From NCBI GenBank assembly GCA_902602515.1, contig CACKRG010000009.1, positions 1-34,463 of the forward strand: DNA of 34,463 nucleotides. The letters are read 5' to 3'. The DNA comes from an uncultured Alphaproteobacteria bacterium. Lineage in GTDB: Bacteria; Pseudomonadota; Alphaproteobacteria; HIMB59; GCA-002718135. Shown here one piece after another: positions 8,065-15,851 of the stretch. How positions within the stretch are numbered: the first letter of the stretch is position 1; the number at the start of each line of letters is the position of its first letter. The notes under the pieces are model-generated. The model saw only the letters and a program-made list of their open reading frames with translations. It did no database searches and had not been told where the DNA came from. The translations under genes were made by a program, and so were the position numbers.

Positions 8065-9481
8065 ATGACCTTTCTAAACATAGAGCGGTATTAAAAACTT
8101 GTTGTTCGTCAAAGTGTTTTCCTAAAATTTGAATACCTAGTGGTAAATTATTTTCATCTTTTCCAAAGGGAATTGAAATACCTGGTAGGCCAGCTAAAGA
8201 AGCAGGAACCGTAAACACATCATTTAAATACATTTTGATAGGATCATTTTGTTTTTCATTTAAGGGAAATGCAGCACTTGGTGCTGTAGGAGTAACTATA
8301 AAATCACATTCTTTAAAAGCTTTATTAAAATCATCTGCAATCAATTTCCTTACTTTTTGTGCTTTTAGATAATATGCATCATAATACCCTGCAGATAAAA
8401 CATAAGTTCCGATCAATATTCTTCTTTTTACTTCTCTTCCAAAACCTTGAGCTCTAGTATTTTCATACATTTCATCAAGAGAATCAACTTCTTCCGATCT
8501 AAAACCATATTTTACTCCATCATATCGAGCTAAGTTTGAGGAAGCTTCAGCAGGAGCAATTATGTAATAAGTGGGAAGTGCATATTTAGTATGAGGAAGT
8601 GAAATATTTTTAATTTTAACACCTTTTTTTTCTAAAACTTTGATAGCATCTTCCCATATCTGACTTATTTCTATTGGTGTACCATCGATGGAATACTCTT
8701 TTGGTATACCAACAGTTTTTCCATTTAAATCATCGTCTAAATTTTCAAAATAATTTGGGATATCTACTTTAGCGCTTGTACTATCTCTGTGATCAAATCC
8801 AGCAATTGATTGTAATAATATTGATGCATCTTCAACATTATGAGAAAAAATTCCTGCTTGATCTAAACTAGATGCAAATGCAGCTATACCCCAACGTGAA
8901 CATAAACCATATGTTGGTTTAATACCAACAACACCACAAAAGCTGGCTGGCTGTCTTATTGATCCACCTGTATCTGTTCCAGTAGCGCCTAGACATAAAT
9001 CTGCGGCAACTGCAGCTGCAGACCCTCCTGAGGATCCACCAGGAGCTAAAGGCTCATTCTCCTTTGATAAAGGGTTAATTGTATTTCCAAAAAAACTTGT
9101 ATTGGTAGCTGAACCCATTGCAAACTCGTCTAGATTTGTTTTACCTACAAAAATAGATCCTTCATCTAATAATTTTTGAGTGACAAATGATTCATAAGTT
9201 GGATTAAAATTTTCTAAAATCTTTGAAGCTGCAGTTGTAGGCATACTTTTAGTACAAAATAAATCCTTGATTGCAATCGGAATACCTTTCAATTTTTTTG
9301 TTGAATTATCTTTTTCTAAATTGTCTATTTGCTTTAAAACATTCTCTTCACTAAAATGGATAAAGATATTTAAATTTACTTTTTTCTTAATTTTTTTTAA
9401 GTAATCCTGATTTAATTCTCGTATTGATATTTTTTTTGTATCGAGATCATTTAAAGTTTGTTTTAAAGATGGCTTAGGCAT
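8057..9481 (-). CDS. gatA: Asp-tRNA(Asn)/Glu-tRNA(Gln) amidotransferase subunit A
   Basis: GatA hydrolyses glutamine (or asparagine) and channels ammonia to GatB. It belongs to the amidase-signature family. The Ser-cisSer-Lys triad is visible: K72 in [10 protein letters not shown]150 in [11 protein letters not shown] and the nucleophile S174 in [11 protein letters not shown]. The 474-residue length is typical. The ATG shares one base with the gatC stop (TAATG), and the end overlaps gatB by 8 bases, so gatC-gatA-gatB is one tightly coupled operon, the normal alphaproteobacterial order. The complex supplies Gln-tRNA(Gln) and possibly Asn-tRNA(Asn). Confidence 0.97.
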   Translation of the reverse strand: MPKPSLKQTLNDLDTKKISIRELNQDYLKKIKKKVNLNIFIHFSEENVLKQIDNLEKDNSTKKLKGIPIAIKDLFCTKSMPTTAASKILENFNPTYESFVTQKLLDEGSIFVGKTNLDEFAMGSATNTSFFGNTINPLSKENEPLAPGGSSGGSAAAVAADLCLGATGTDTGGSIRQPASFCGVVGIKPTYGLCSRWGIAAFASSLDQAGIFSHNVEDASILLQSIAGFDHRDSTSAKVDIPNYFENLDDDLNGKTVGIPKEYSIDGTPIEISQIWEDAIKVLEKKGVKIKNISLPHTKYALPTYYIIAPAEASSNLARYDGVKYGFRSEEVDSLDEMYENTRAQGFGREVKRRILIGTYVLSAGYYDAYYLKAQKVRKLIADDFNKAFKECDFIVTPTAPSAAFPLNEKQNDPIKMYLNDVFTVPASLAGLPGISIPFGKDENNLPLGIQILGKHFDEQQVFNTALCLERSYE

Positions 9482-9768
9482 TATTCTACAACCTTTGGTA
9501 CTGCAAAAAACCCTTCAAGCTTATCAGGGGCATTTTCAAGAATTTCATCACTAGAATTAGAATCTTTAGACACATCTTCTCTTTTGGGCAAAATAGATGA
9601 TGATATATTACTTAATGGTTCTACATTTTCAGTATTTACTTCATTTAATTGCTCAACCCAGTCTAAAATTGAATTAAGATCGTTAATATACTCTTCAGAT
9701 TCTTTATCATCTAACTTTATTCTAGATAGACGGGCAATTTTATTTATAGTATTTTTATCAATCTTCAA
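9481..9768 (-). CDS. gatC: Asp-tRNA(Asn)/Glu-tRNA(Gln) amidotransferase subunit C
   Basis: GatC is the small subunit that wraps around and stabilises GatA. The 95 residues show the family pattern IARLSRIKLDDKESEEY near the N-terminus and LNSILDWVEQLNEVNTENVEP in the middle, ending at DKLEGFFAVPKVVE. The start is TTG at 9768-9766. No ATG or GTG is available in frame upstream near it, and a GGAG Shine-Dalgarno sequence sits 8 bases before the TTG, which decides the start. Only 17 bases separate it from the divergent ruvX start. Confidence 0.95.
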   Translation of the reverse strand: MKIDKNTINKIARLSRIKLDDKESEEYINDLNSILDWVEQLNEVNTENVEPLSNISSSILPKREDVSKDSNSSDEILENAPDKLEGFFAVPKVVE

Positions 9769-9776
9769 TTTATGAG

Positions 9777-9780
9777 CTCC
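9777..9780 (-). promoter_or_regulatory. Shine-Dalgarno sequence fixing the TTG start of gatC
   Basis: Minus-strand GGAG with an 8-base spacer before the TTG at 9768-9766. Most genes in this window lack a clear Shine-Dalgarno sequence, so its presence supports the non-ATG start here. Confidence 0.6.
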
Positions 9781-9785
9781 ATTAT

Positions 9786-10244
9786 ATGAACGACCAAAAT
9801 AATTTAATCGATGGTCTTAATACATCACAAATACTTGTAGGTCTAGACCTAGGAACTAAAACGATTGGTGTTGCAGTGAGTGATAGATCAAAAATAATTG
9901 CTACACCCCTTTCAATTATCCAAAGAAAAGGAACTAACAAAGATTTAATCAACATGAAAGATATTTTGAATGAGTATGAAATTGGTGGATTTATTCTTGG
10001 TCTACCAATTAGCCTTGATAATAGTGAAAACAAACAAAGTCAATTAGTAAGAGATTTTAATATTAATCTTCAAACCTTTTTTAAAAAACCCACAGTTCTT
10101 TGGGATGAAAGATTTTCATCAGATGTAATTTTTAAAGAAATGAGAAAAACAGATTTAAGTAAAACAAAGATAAAAAATAAGCTTGATCAGCAGTCGGCTG
10201 CTTATATTTTACAAGGATATTTAGATAGATATAGAAATTATTAA
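9786..10244 (+). CDS. ruvX: Putative pre-16S rRNA nuclease / Holliday-junction resolvase-like protein (YqgF)
   Basis: This RNase H-fold protein is implicated in 16S rRNA 5' end maturation. The 152-residue length is normal. Residues 17-30 (LVGLDLGTKTIGVAV) hold the first catalytic aspartate D21. Further family motifs are GGFILGLPISL, VLWDERFSS and DQQSAAYILQGYLD with the last acidic residue. The N-terminal 15 residues before the fold are short and polar, so the ATG at 9786 is plausible though without a clear ribosome binding site. It diverges from gatC, as in many alphaproteobacteria, and pyrB follows 38 bases downstream. Confidence 0.93.
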   Translation: MNDQNNLIDGLNTSQILVGLDLGTKTIGVAVSDRSKIIATPLSIIQRKGTNKDLINMKDILNEYEIGGFILGLPISLDNSENKQSQLVRDFNINLQTFFKKPTVLWDERFSSDVIFKEMRKTDLSKTKIKNKLDQQSAAYILQGYLDRYRNY

Positions 10245-10252
10245 TAAATTAG

Positions 10253-10282
10253 TTTACACATACTTACACATTATTAACACAT
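10253..10282 (+). repeat. Three phased TTACACAT-like direct repeats abutting the pyrB start
   Basis: TTACACAT occurs at 10254-10261 and again at 10264-10271 (10-base period). A variant TAACACAT follows at 10275-10282 (11-base period) and ends on the base before the pyrB ATG. The array fills most of the ruvX-pyrB gap. One-turn spacing of short direct repeats is typical of protein-binding sites, such as recombinase arm sites or operators. No experimental support exists here. Confidence 0.6.
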
Positions 10283-11428
10283 ATGAATTCAAAATACCTA
10301 AAATCGGGACATATAAAATTATATAAAAGAGAAAATTCAAAATACTGGCAAATGAAAATAAAATTGCCAAAAATTAAAGCGATCAGATCATCTACAGGTT
10401 CAAAAATTCTTAAAGATGCAGAAAATATAGCTTTAAAATATTATTCATCAATTTCTTCAAAAACAAATATAAAATTAAAACGAACAAAAAATATTTTTAA
10501 AAAAATTCATTTAGTAGAAACAGCTGATTTAACTAAGAAAGAAATTGAGCACATCTTAGACGAATCTAAAAAATATATATCTTTTAATAAAAGAAAAATT
10601 AAAAAAATAAACGTGCTAGAGGGTAGAACAATATTTAATCTTTTCTTTGAAGATTCAACAAGAACAAGAACAAGCTTTGAAGTTGCCGCTAAGAGGTTAG
10701 GAGCAGATCTAATTAATGTAGTTGTAAAAGATAGTTCTATTAATAAAGGTGAAACATTACTCGATACTATGACTACTATTAATTCAATGAATCCTGACGT
10801 TTTAATTGTGAGACATCCAGAGGAAGGAATTAGTAAAAAAATTTCTGAATCAGTTGATGCTTCTGTAATCAATGCCGGTGATGGAAGTCATGAGCACCCT
10901 ACACAAGCTTTATTAGATGCACTTACTATAAAAAATAAATTTGAAAATTTTTCAAAATTAAAAATTGCTATATGCGGGGATATTTTACATAGTCGTGTTG
11001 CTAGATCAAACATTATCATACTCTCAAGGTTAGGTGCAAAAATTAATGTTATTGGTCCTAAGGAGTGGTTACCAAAAAGTTTAAAAAAACTTCCTGTGAA
11101 TATTTATACGGAAATGAAAAAAGGATTACAAAATTGTGATATTGTTATGATGCTTCGTATTCAAAAAGAGAGAATAGTTGGGAAAATTATGCCAAATCAA
11201 AAGACTTATTTTAAAAAGTATGGATTAGATTACAATAAACTTAAATATGCTAAAAAAAATGCTTTCGTTATGCATCCAGGTCCAATGAACCGAGGTGTAG
11301 AAATAGACTCAAAACTTGCCGATGATATCACAAGGAGCTTAATACAAGAACAAGTTGCTATGGGTGTTGCGGTACGAATGGCATGCTTAGACTTAATTAT
11401 AAAAAATAGAGATGACTTTAGTAGCTAA
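10283..11428 (+). CDS. pyrB: Aspartate carbamoyltransferase with an N-terminal recombinase-like domain
   Basis: The catalytic part (about residues 71-381) joins carbamoyl phosphate to aspartate in pyrimidine synthesis. Its motifs are intact: STRTRTSFE (carbamoyl phosphate loop, from residue 125), HEHPTQALLDAL, and MHPGPMNRGVEID near the end. Residues 1-70 are foreign to this family, whose members usually have about 310 residues. The segment LYKRENSKYWQMKIKLPK followed by a short basic strand and the helix LKDAENIALKYYSSI resembles the DNA-binding N-terminus of tyrosine recombinases. The only ATG/GTG/TTG codons before the catalytic fold are residues 1, 24 and 28, so some of the extra segment is translated whichever start is used. 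The TTACACAT repeats end at the first ATG. plsY overlaps the end by 17 bases; the usual pyrC neighbour is missing. Confidence 0.92.
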   Translation: MNSKYLKSGHIKLYKRENSKYWQMKIKLPKIKAIRSSTGSKILKDAENIALKYYSSISSKTNIKLKRTKNIFKKIHLVETADLTKKEIEHILDESKKYISFNKRKIKKINVLEGRTIFNLFFEDSTRTRTSFEVAAKRLGADLINVVVKDSSINKGETLLDTMTTINSMNPDVLIVRHPEEGISKKISESVDASVINAGDGSHEHPTQALLDALTIKNKFENFSKLKIAICGDILHSRVARSNIIILSRLGAKINVIGPKEWLPKSLKKLPVNIYTEMKKGLQNCDIVMMLRIQKERIVGKIMPNQKTYFKKYGLDYNKLKYAKKNAFVMHPGPMNRGVEIDSKLADDITRSLIQEQVAMGVAVRMACLDLIIKNRDDFSS

Positions 11429-12017
11429 TTTATCATTAATTGTAATTTTTTATATTATAGGTTCATTTCCCTTTGCATTAATTTTTACAAAATTATTTGG
11501 CTTTGGAGATATTAGAAATATTGGCTCTGGAAATGTAGGTGCAACAAATGTTTTAAGAACAGGAAATAAATTTTTAGCATTCTTTGTTCTTTGTTTTGAT
11601 ATTTTTAAAGGTTTTCTTCCATTCTTAATTTTACAAATGTATTTTCAAGATATTTCTTTATTGAATAAAATACTTCTATGTCACTTTGCAATATTAGGTC
11701 ATATCTTCCCTGTTTGGCTAAAGTTCAAAGGTGGGAAAGGTGTGGCAACATACATTGGCTTCTTGTTTGGTCTTAATCCTTACATTGCACTTTCATTTTT
11801 ATTGGTATGGATGATTACTGCTTATGTGACTAAATACTCTTCTCTTGGATCTTTAATTGGAATTTTAGTAACTCCAGCTTATTTTATTTTTATTAATTTT
11901 AATTTTTATATTCTAGTTTTCTTCATTTATTTAACTTTGATTATTTATATCAAACATACAGAAAACATTAAAAGACTCATTAACAAAACTGAAAGTAAAA
12001 TTAAATTATCCAAGTAA
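11412..12017 (+). CDS. plsY: Glycerol-3-phosphate acyltransferase PlsY
   Basis: PlsY transfers acyl groups from acyl phosphate to glycerol-3-phosphate at the inner membrane, the first step of phospholipid synthesis. The 201-residue protein has several hydrophobic membrane segments and two family motifs: IGSGNVGATNVLR at about residues 37-49 and KFKGGKGVATYIG near residue 105. Length and topology match the family. It overlaps the pyrB end by 17 bases and is presumably co-transcribed with it. In many alphaproteobacteria pyrC lies before plsY and dprA after it; both are absent here. Confidence 0.95.
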   Translation: MTLVANLSLIVIFYIIGSFPFALIFTKLFGFGDIRNIGSGNVGATNVLRTGNKFLAFFVLCFDIFKGFLPFLILQMYFQDISLLNKILLCHFAILGHIFPVWLKFKGGKGVATYIGFLFGLNPYIALSFLLVWMITAYVTKYSSLGSLIGILVTPAYFIFINFNFYILVFFIYLTLIIYIKHTENIKRLINKTESKIKLSK

Positions 12018-12063
12018 AAACATACGTTTTTTTAAATTTTCTTGACGAATTATATTTAAACTG

Positions 12064-12082
12064 AAATTTGGGGCCCAAATTT
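12064..12082. promoter_or_regulatory. Perfect 19-base dyad (AAATTTGGG-G-CCCAAATTT) immediately before topA
   Basis: Two 9-base arms are exact reverse complements around a single central G, and the second arm ends on the base before the topA ATG at 12083. The GGGGCCC core is conspicuous in such AT-rich DNA. The arms leave no loop, so a double-stranded operator is more likely than an RNA hairpin. A repressor bound here, or the dyad in mRNA, would block topA expression. The binding factor is unknown. Confidence 0.5.
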
Positions 12083-14596
12083 ATGAATGTATTAATTGTT
12101 GAATCACCGTCGAAGGCAAAGTCTATTAATAAATATTTAGGCTCGGACTTCAAAGTTCTTGCAAGTGTAGGACATGTTCGAGATTTATCAGCAAAAAATG
12201 ATGCGATAGATACTGAAAATAATTTCCAAATGAAATGGGAAACTAGTGATCGTGGAAAAAAAGTAATAAAAGAAATTACAGATGCTGCAAAAAATTCTGA
12301 AAATTTATATCTAGCAACTGATCCTGACCGTGAGGGTGAAGCCATAGCTTGGCATGTAGAAAAACTACTCAGAGATAATTCATCTCTGTCAAAATTAAAT
12401 ATTCACCGAGTTACATTTAATGAAATTACCAAAAATGCTGTTCTTGATAGTCTTAAAGAGCCAAGAGAAATAGATGAAAATTTAGTAAATGCTTATCTTG
12501 CTAGAAGAGCTTTGGATTTTCTTGTAGGTTTTACACTTTCTCCAGTACTATGGAGGAAATTGCCAGGATCAAAATCTGCAGGCAGAGTTCAATCTGTTGC
12601 TCTAAGAATTATTAGCGAAAGAGAACTTGAGATAGAAAAATTTATTCCACAGGAATATTGGTCTTTACAAGGCGAGTTTAAAAATAAAGAAGACAAAATT
12701 ATTAATTCTAGACTAACAGTTTATGATGGAAATAAAGTAGATAAACTTGATATTAAAGATGAGAGTGAAGCTACAAAAATTTTCAATGATATTAAAAATT
12801 CTACATTCACTGTTGGAAATATTACTAAAAAAGAAGCTAGAAGAAATCCCTACCCAGCCTTTACAACATCTACAATGCAAATTGAGTCTAGTCGTAAACT
12901 TGGTCTTAGCGCGAGCCAAACAATGCGTACAGCTCAACGCCTTTATGAAGGAACAGATATTAAAGGAGAAACAACTGGCTTAATAACTTATATGCGAACA
13001 GACAGTGTCGTCATGTCAAAAGAAGCTATTAACCAAGTTCGAGGTTTTGTTACTAATAATTATGGTGCAAACTATTTGCCAGAAGCGCCAAGAGTTTATA
13101 AATCAAAAGCTAAAAATGCCCAAGAAGCACATGAATGTATTAGACCAACAAATATTTACCTCACACCAAAAGATATTAAGCAATACATTACCTTAGAAGA
13201 ATACAAGCTATATGAAATTATTTGGCAAAGAGCGGTAAGTTCACAAATGGCAAGTGCTATATTAGATCAAGTCGCTGTTGATATTGCAAACGAAGATAAA
13301 AAAATTGTTTTACGAGCAAATGGATCAACAATTAAGTTTCCTGGGATGTATAAAGTTTATCAAGAAGCTAAAGATGATGATAAAGATGAAGAAAAAGAAA
13401 CAATTCTTCCTGCCATGAATGAAGGAGAGAGTTTAAATCTCAAAGAAGTTGAAAAGACACAACATTTTACCTCCCCTCCTCCTCGTTACACCGAAGCAAG
13501 CTTAGTTAAAAAACTTGAAGAACTTGGTATTGGTAGACCATCTACTTATGCTTCTATTATTAAAGTTCTACAAGATAGAGATTATGTAATTTTAGATAAA
13601 AAACGTTTTAATCCTCATGATAGAGGAAGAATAGTATCGATATTTTTAGAGAAATATTTCAATCAATATGTCGAATATGATTTTACCGCTGATCTTGAAA
13701 ATCAACTTGATGAAATTTCTGATGGTAAGCTTGATTGGAAAGAGGTTCTAAGAAAATTTTGGGAAACGTTTAAACAACTTTGTGACGAAACTGTAGGTAA
13801 ATCAAACAGAGAAGTCATTGATGTTTTAGATGAAGCTTTGGGTCCTCATTTCTTTCCACCAAACGGAGCAGATGAAAAAAGGAAATGTCCAACATGTGAT
13901 AATGGAAGACTAGGAATTAAAGTTGGAAAGTTTGGAGGATTTATTGGCTGCTCTAATTATCCTGATTGCAAATATACAGTTCAGTTTAATCAATTAAACG
14001 ATAAAGATGGCGCTGCTCTTAGTGGACCAAAAGAAATTGGTATTTATCCCGAAACAGGTGAAATGATTACTCTTCGAAAAGGTCCTTATGGATTTTATAT
14101 GCAAGTTGGTGAAGGGACAAAAGAAAAAAAACCAAAAAGAGTTTCTATTCCTAAGAATTTTGAGCCAGATGAAATAGGATTAAACACAGCTATTCAATTA
14201 CTTGGTTTACCACGTAAATTAGGATTTCATCCAGAAACAAATAAAACAGTTAGTGCCGGTATTGGAATGTACGGGCCTTATATTCTTCATGATAAAAAAT
14301 ATAAAGCTCTCGAAAAAACAGATAATATTCTTGATATAGAACTTGAAAGAGCCATTGAATTAATTGCTAAACCCACACAGAGAGGTAATGCGACTTTAAA
14401 AACATTTGGAGAGCATCCAACAGAAAAGAAAAATATTACCGCTCATGATGGAAAATTTGGACCATATGTAAAATGTGGAAAAATAAATGCATCAATTCTT
14501 GGTGATCAAACAATTGATAGCTTAAAACTAGAAGATGCCATTAGGTTAATTGATGAAAGAAAAGCTAAAATGGGTCTTAAAAAAAAGAAAAAATAA
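12083..14596 (+). CDS. topA: DNA topoisomerase I
   Basis: TopA relaxes negative supercoils by transient single-strand breakage. The start is placed at the ATG giving MNVLIVESPSKAK, the universal type IA N-terminus; a TTG five codons earlier is less likely. The protein has 837 residues. The TOPRIM domain carries ATDPDREGEAIAWH near residues 78-91, and the catalytic tyrosine is Y303 in GLITYMRTDS. A four-cysteine zinc ribbon follows (CPTC...CSNYPDC), then Lys-rich C-terminal repeats (about three FGPYVKCG/YGPYILHD-like units) that bind DNA. Its stop codon directly abuts the stop of the convergent polysaccharide-lyase-like gene with no terminator between. Confidence 0.97.
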   Translation: MNVLIVESPSKAKSINKYLGSDFKVLASVGHVRDLSAKNDAIDTENNFQMKWETSDRGKKVIKEITDAAKNSENLYLATDPDREGEAIAWHVEKLLRDNSSLSKLNIHRVTFNEITKNAVLDSLKEPREIDENLVNAYLARRALDFLVGFTLSPVLWRKLPGSKSAGRVQSVALRIISERELEIEKFIPQEYWSLQGEFKNKEDKIINSRLTVYDGNKVDKLDIKDESEATKIFNDIKNSTFTVGNITKKEARRNPYPAFTTSTMQIESSRKLGLSASQTMRTAQRLYEGTDIKGETTGLITYMRTDSVVMSKEAINQVRGFVTNNYGANYLPEAPRVYKSKAKNAQEAHECIRPTNIYLTPKDIKQYITLEEYKLYEIIWQRAVSSQMASAILDQVAVDIANEDKKIVLRANGSTIKFPGMYKVYQEAKDDDKDEEKETILPAMNEGESLNLKEVEKTQHFTSPPPRYTEASLVKKLEELGIGRPSTYASIIKVLQDRDYVILDKKRFNPHDRGRIVSIFLEKYFNQYVEYDFTADLENQLDEISDGKLDWKEVLRKFWETFKQLCDETVGKSNREVIDVLDEALGPHFFPPNGADEKRKCPTCDNGRLGIKVGKFGGFIGCSNYPDCKYTVQFNQLNDKDGAALSGPKEIGIYPETGEMITLRKGPYGFYMQVGEGTKEKKPKRVSIPKNFEPDEIGLNTAIQLLGLPRKLGFHPETNKTVSAGIGMYGPYILHDKKYKALEKTDNILDIELERAIELIAKPTQRGNATLKTFGEHPTEKKNITAHDGKFGPYVKCGKINASILGDQTIDSLKLEDAIRLIDERKAKMGLKKKKK

Positions 14597-15796
14597 TTAA
14601 TTAAATTTTTTTATACCTTTATTAATAATTTTATCTCTTATTTTATTTCTATCACTCCCTTTATTGAGTTGAGTATCCCAGTCTAATTTTTCTACTTCTG
14701 CTTCAACCCACTGAAATACATCTGATAAATTTGCATTGGTTTTAGTTATAATCTTTTTTGATATTTTTTTTATAAGGGTGTTAACAATTCTTTTTCTTTT
14801 TTCTGGATCATCATTATTCTCAAACTGCCCTACAATTTGTGTATTATCATTATTACTTATTAATTTTTGTTTTAATAAATTTTCACAATCAAATGTTTTA
14901 AAACTTTCACAACTACCAAAAGCCTTCATATTGTCATAATAAAAAACCTGATCACCGTTTTCTCCTTGGCTATAAATCCCAAATCTAAATTCAGTTCCCA
15001 TCTTTTTATTTTTTTTATTTCTTACAATTTTTGAAATTGATTTACCCAATTTTTGGTAAATTAGCTTTTCATTTAACCATAATTTAATTTTACCATCTTC
15101 TTGATCAGTCCAGTTAACATTTAATAAAACATTATGCCATTTTCCGATAACATCTTTTTTATTAATGATTATTTTATTATCATGTCCACCACATTTTAAT
15201 ACACCAGACCTCTCAACATAAATACCATCTTCACGTAAACTAAAATATAAATTCATTTCAGGACAAATTACATTGAACTCGTCAATCTTTTCTGATGTGA
15301 GTAAATTTCTAGTTAATTTTTCATGCTCTAGACTCATTTTGAATTGACCCATATGTATAAAACTTTTTTTTGATGGCATTTGAGAAGATGGGTCAATAAA
15401 AAAAGACCATGAGTACCAATATTCTCCTAATTGCCCTTTAATATTTTGATCTTCTCTTGGGTTAAAAAACATAAGCTCAGATCTACCTATAAATTTTTTT
15501 TCTTTTCTATCACAGTCATCTGATCCACAATCACCTAAACGTTTTTCAAAACGCAACGAGTATTCATTCGTATTAGTTATTTCATTGCTATATCGTAATG
15601 CCCAAGGATTTTGATGAATTCGATTATGTGTTTCAAGTTGCCCCCATAAACCTGTTTTATATGGATATTTTATATTTTGTTCTGGTTTAAATATAAAATC
15701 TTCATCGAGAAATTTTTTTGGGGGTTTTTTAGCAATCGAATTATTGGAAAGAGCAAATAAAATAAAAATAATAGTTAATAATGATATTTTTTTCAT
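14597..15796 (-). CDS. Secreted polysaccharide-lyase-like protein (jelly-roll, heparin lyase/PL20-like)
   Basis: Probably a periplasmic or exported protein that binds or cleaves an acidic polysaccharide. A signal peptide is clear: MKK start, hydrophobic core to about residue 19, and likely cleavage after NNSIA. The middle (about residues 28-300) has the pattern of the concanavalin-like polysaccharide lyase fold: IGRSELMF, GEYWYSWSFFIDP, HMGQFKM, GKWHNVLLNVNWT, DGKIKLWLNEKLIYQ and FRFGIYS. Six or more cysteines are spread through it, suggesting disulphides. About 85 C-terminal residues after the last CESFKTFDCENL form a charged, probably helical extension that I do not recognise. I cannot name the substrate or confirm catalytic residues. 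It diverges from the peptidase gene and converges on topA stop to stop. Confidence 0.7.
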   Translation of the reverse strand: MKKISLLTIIFILFALSNNSIAKKPPKKFLDEDFIFKPEQNIKYPYKTGLWGQLETHNRIHQNPWALRYSNEITNTNEYSLRFEKRLGDCGSDDCDRKEKKFIGRSELMFFNPREDQNIKGQLGEYWYSWSFFIDPSSQMPSKKSFIHMGQFKMSLEHEKLTRNLLTSEKIDEFNVICPEMNLYFSLREDGIYVERSGVLKCGGHDNKIIINKKDVIGKWHNVLLNVNWTDQEDGKIKLWLNEKLIYQKLGKSISKIVRNKKNKKMGTEFRFGIYSQGENGDQVFYYDNMKAFGSCESFKTFDCENLLKQKLISNNDNTQIVGQFENNDDPEKRKRIVNTLIKKISKKIITKTNANLSDVFQWVEAEVEKLDWDTQLNKGSDRNKIRDKIINKGIKKFN

Positions 15797-15824
15797 TTAT
15801 TTAGTAAATATATTAAGTTGAAAT

Positions 15825-15840
15825 AAAACTAAATAGTTTT
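15825..15840. promoter_or_regulatory. Inverted repeat AAAACT-AAAT-AGTTTT between divergent genes
   Basis: The 55-base gap between the lyase-like gene and pepC contains a perfect 6-base inverted repeat, with a second AAATAGT 10 bases after the first. It could be an operator serving both promoters, but repeats of this size are easily produced by chance in AT-rich DNA. Confidence 0.25.
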
Positions 15841-15851
15841 AAATAGTAATA

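Noticed and set aside
9781-9786. Perfect TATAAT on the minus strand before gatC as a promoter -10 box
   Set aside because: It directly abuts the GGAG of gatC, so transcription would begin at or after the Shine-Dalgarno sequence, and no -35-like box lies 16-18 bases upstream.
9782-10033. Minus-strand open frame of 83 codons within ruvX
   Set aside because: Antisense shadow of the RNase H-fold motifs; no recognisable protein.
10283-10492. Reading the pyrB N-terminal segment as a separate integrase pseudogene
   Set aside because: It is in frame with pyrB with no stop between, and no usable start codon isolates the ATCase part, so a fused product is the simpler reading.
10507-10872. Minus-strand open frame of 121 codons inside pyrB
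   Set aside because: Antisense to conserved ATCase motifs, with a Ser/Leu/Ile-rich shadow composition and no family likeness.
12042-12047. TTGACG before topA as a -35 box
   Set aside because: The position 16-18 bases downstream falls in AAATTTG, which is not a credible -10; left as unproven.
12068-12082. TTG start for topA adding five residues
   Set aside because: The ATG at 12083 gives the universal MNVLIVESPSKAK N-terminus; the TTG lies inside the dyad and has no ribosome binding site.
12713-12937. Open frames on both strands inside topA
   Set aside because: They lie fully within the conserved topoisomerase domain and show no independent features.
14590-14603. Terminator at the convergent topA/lyase junction
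   Set aside because: The stops abut (TAATTA) and no stem with a T-run is visible; the A/T runs are ordinary for this genome.
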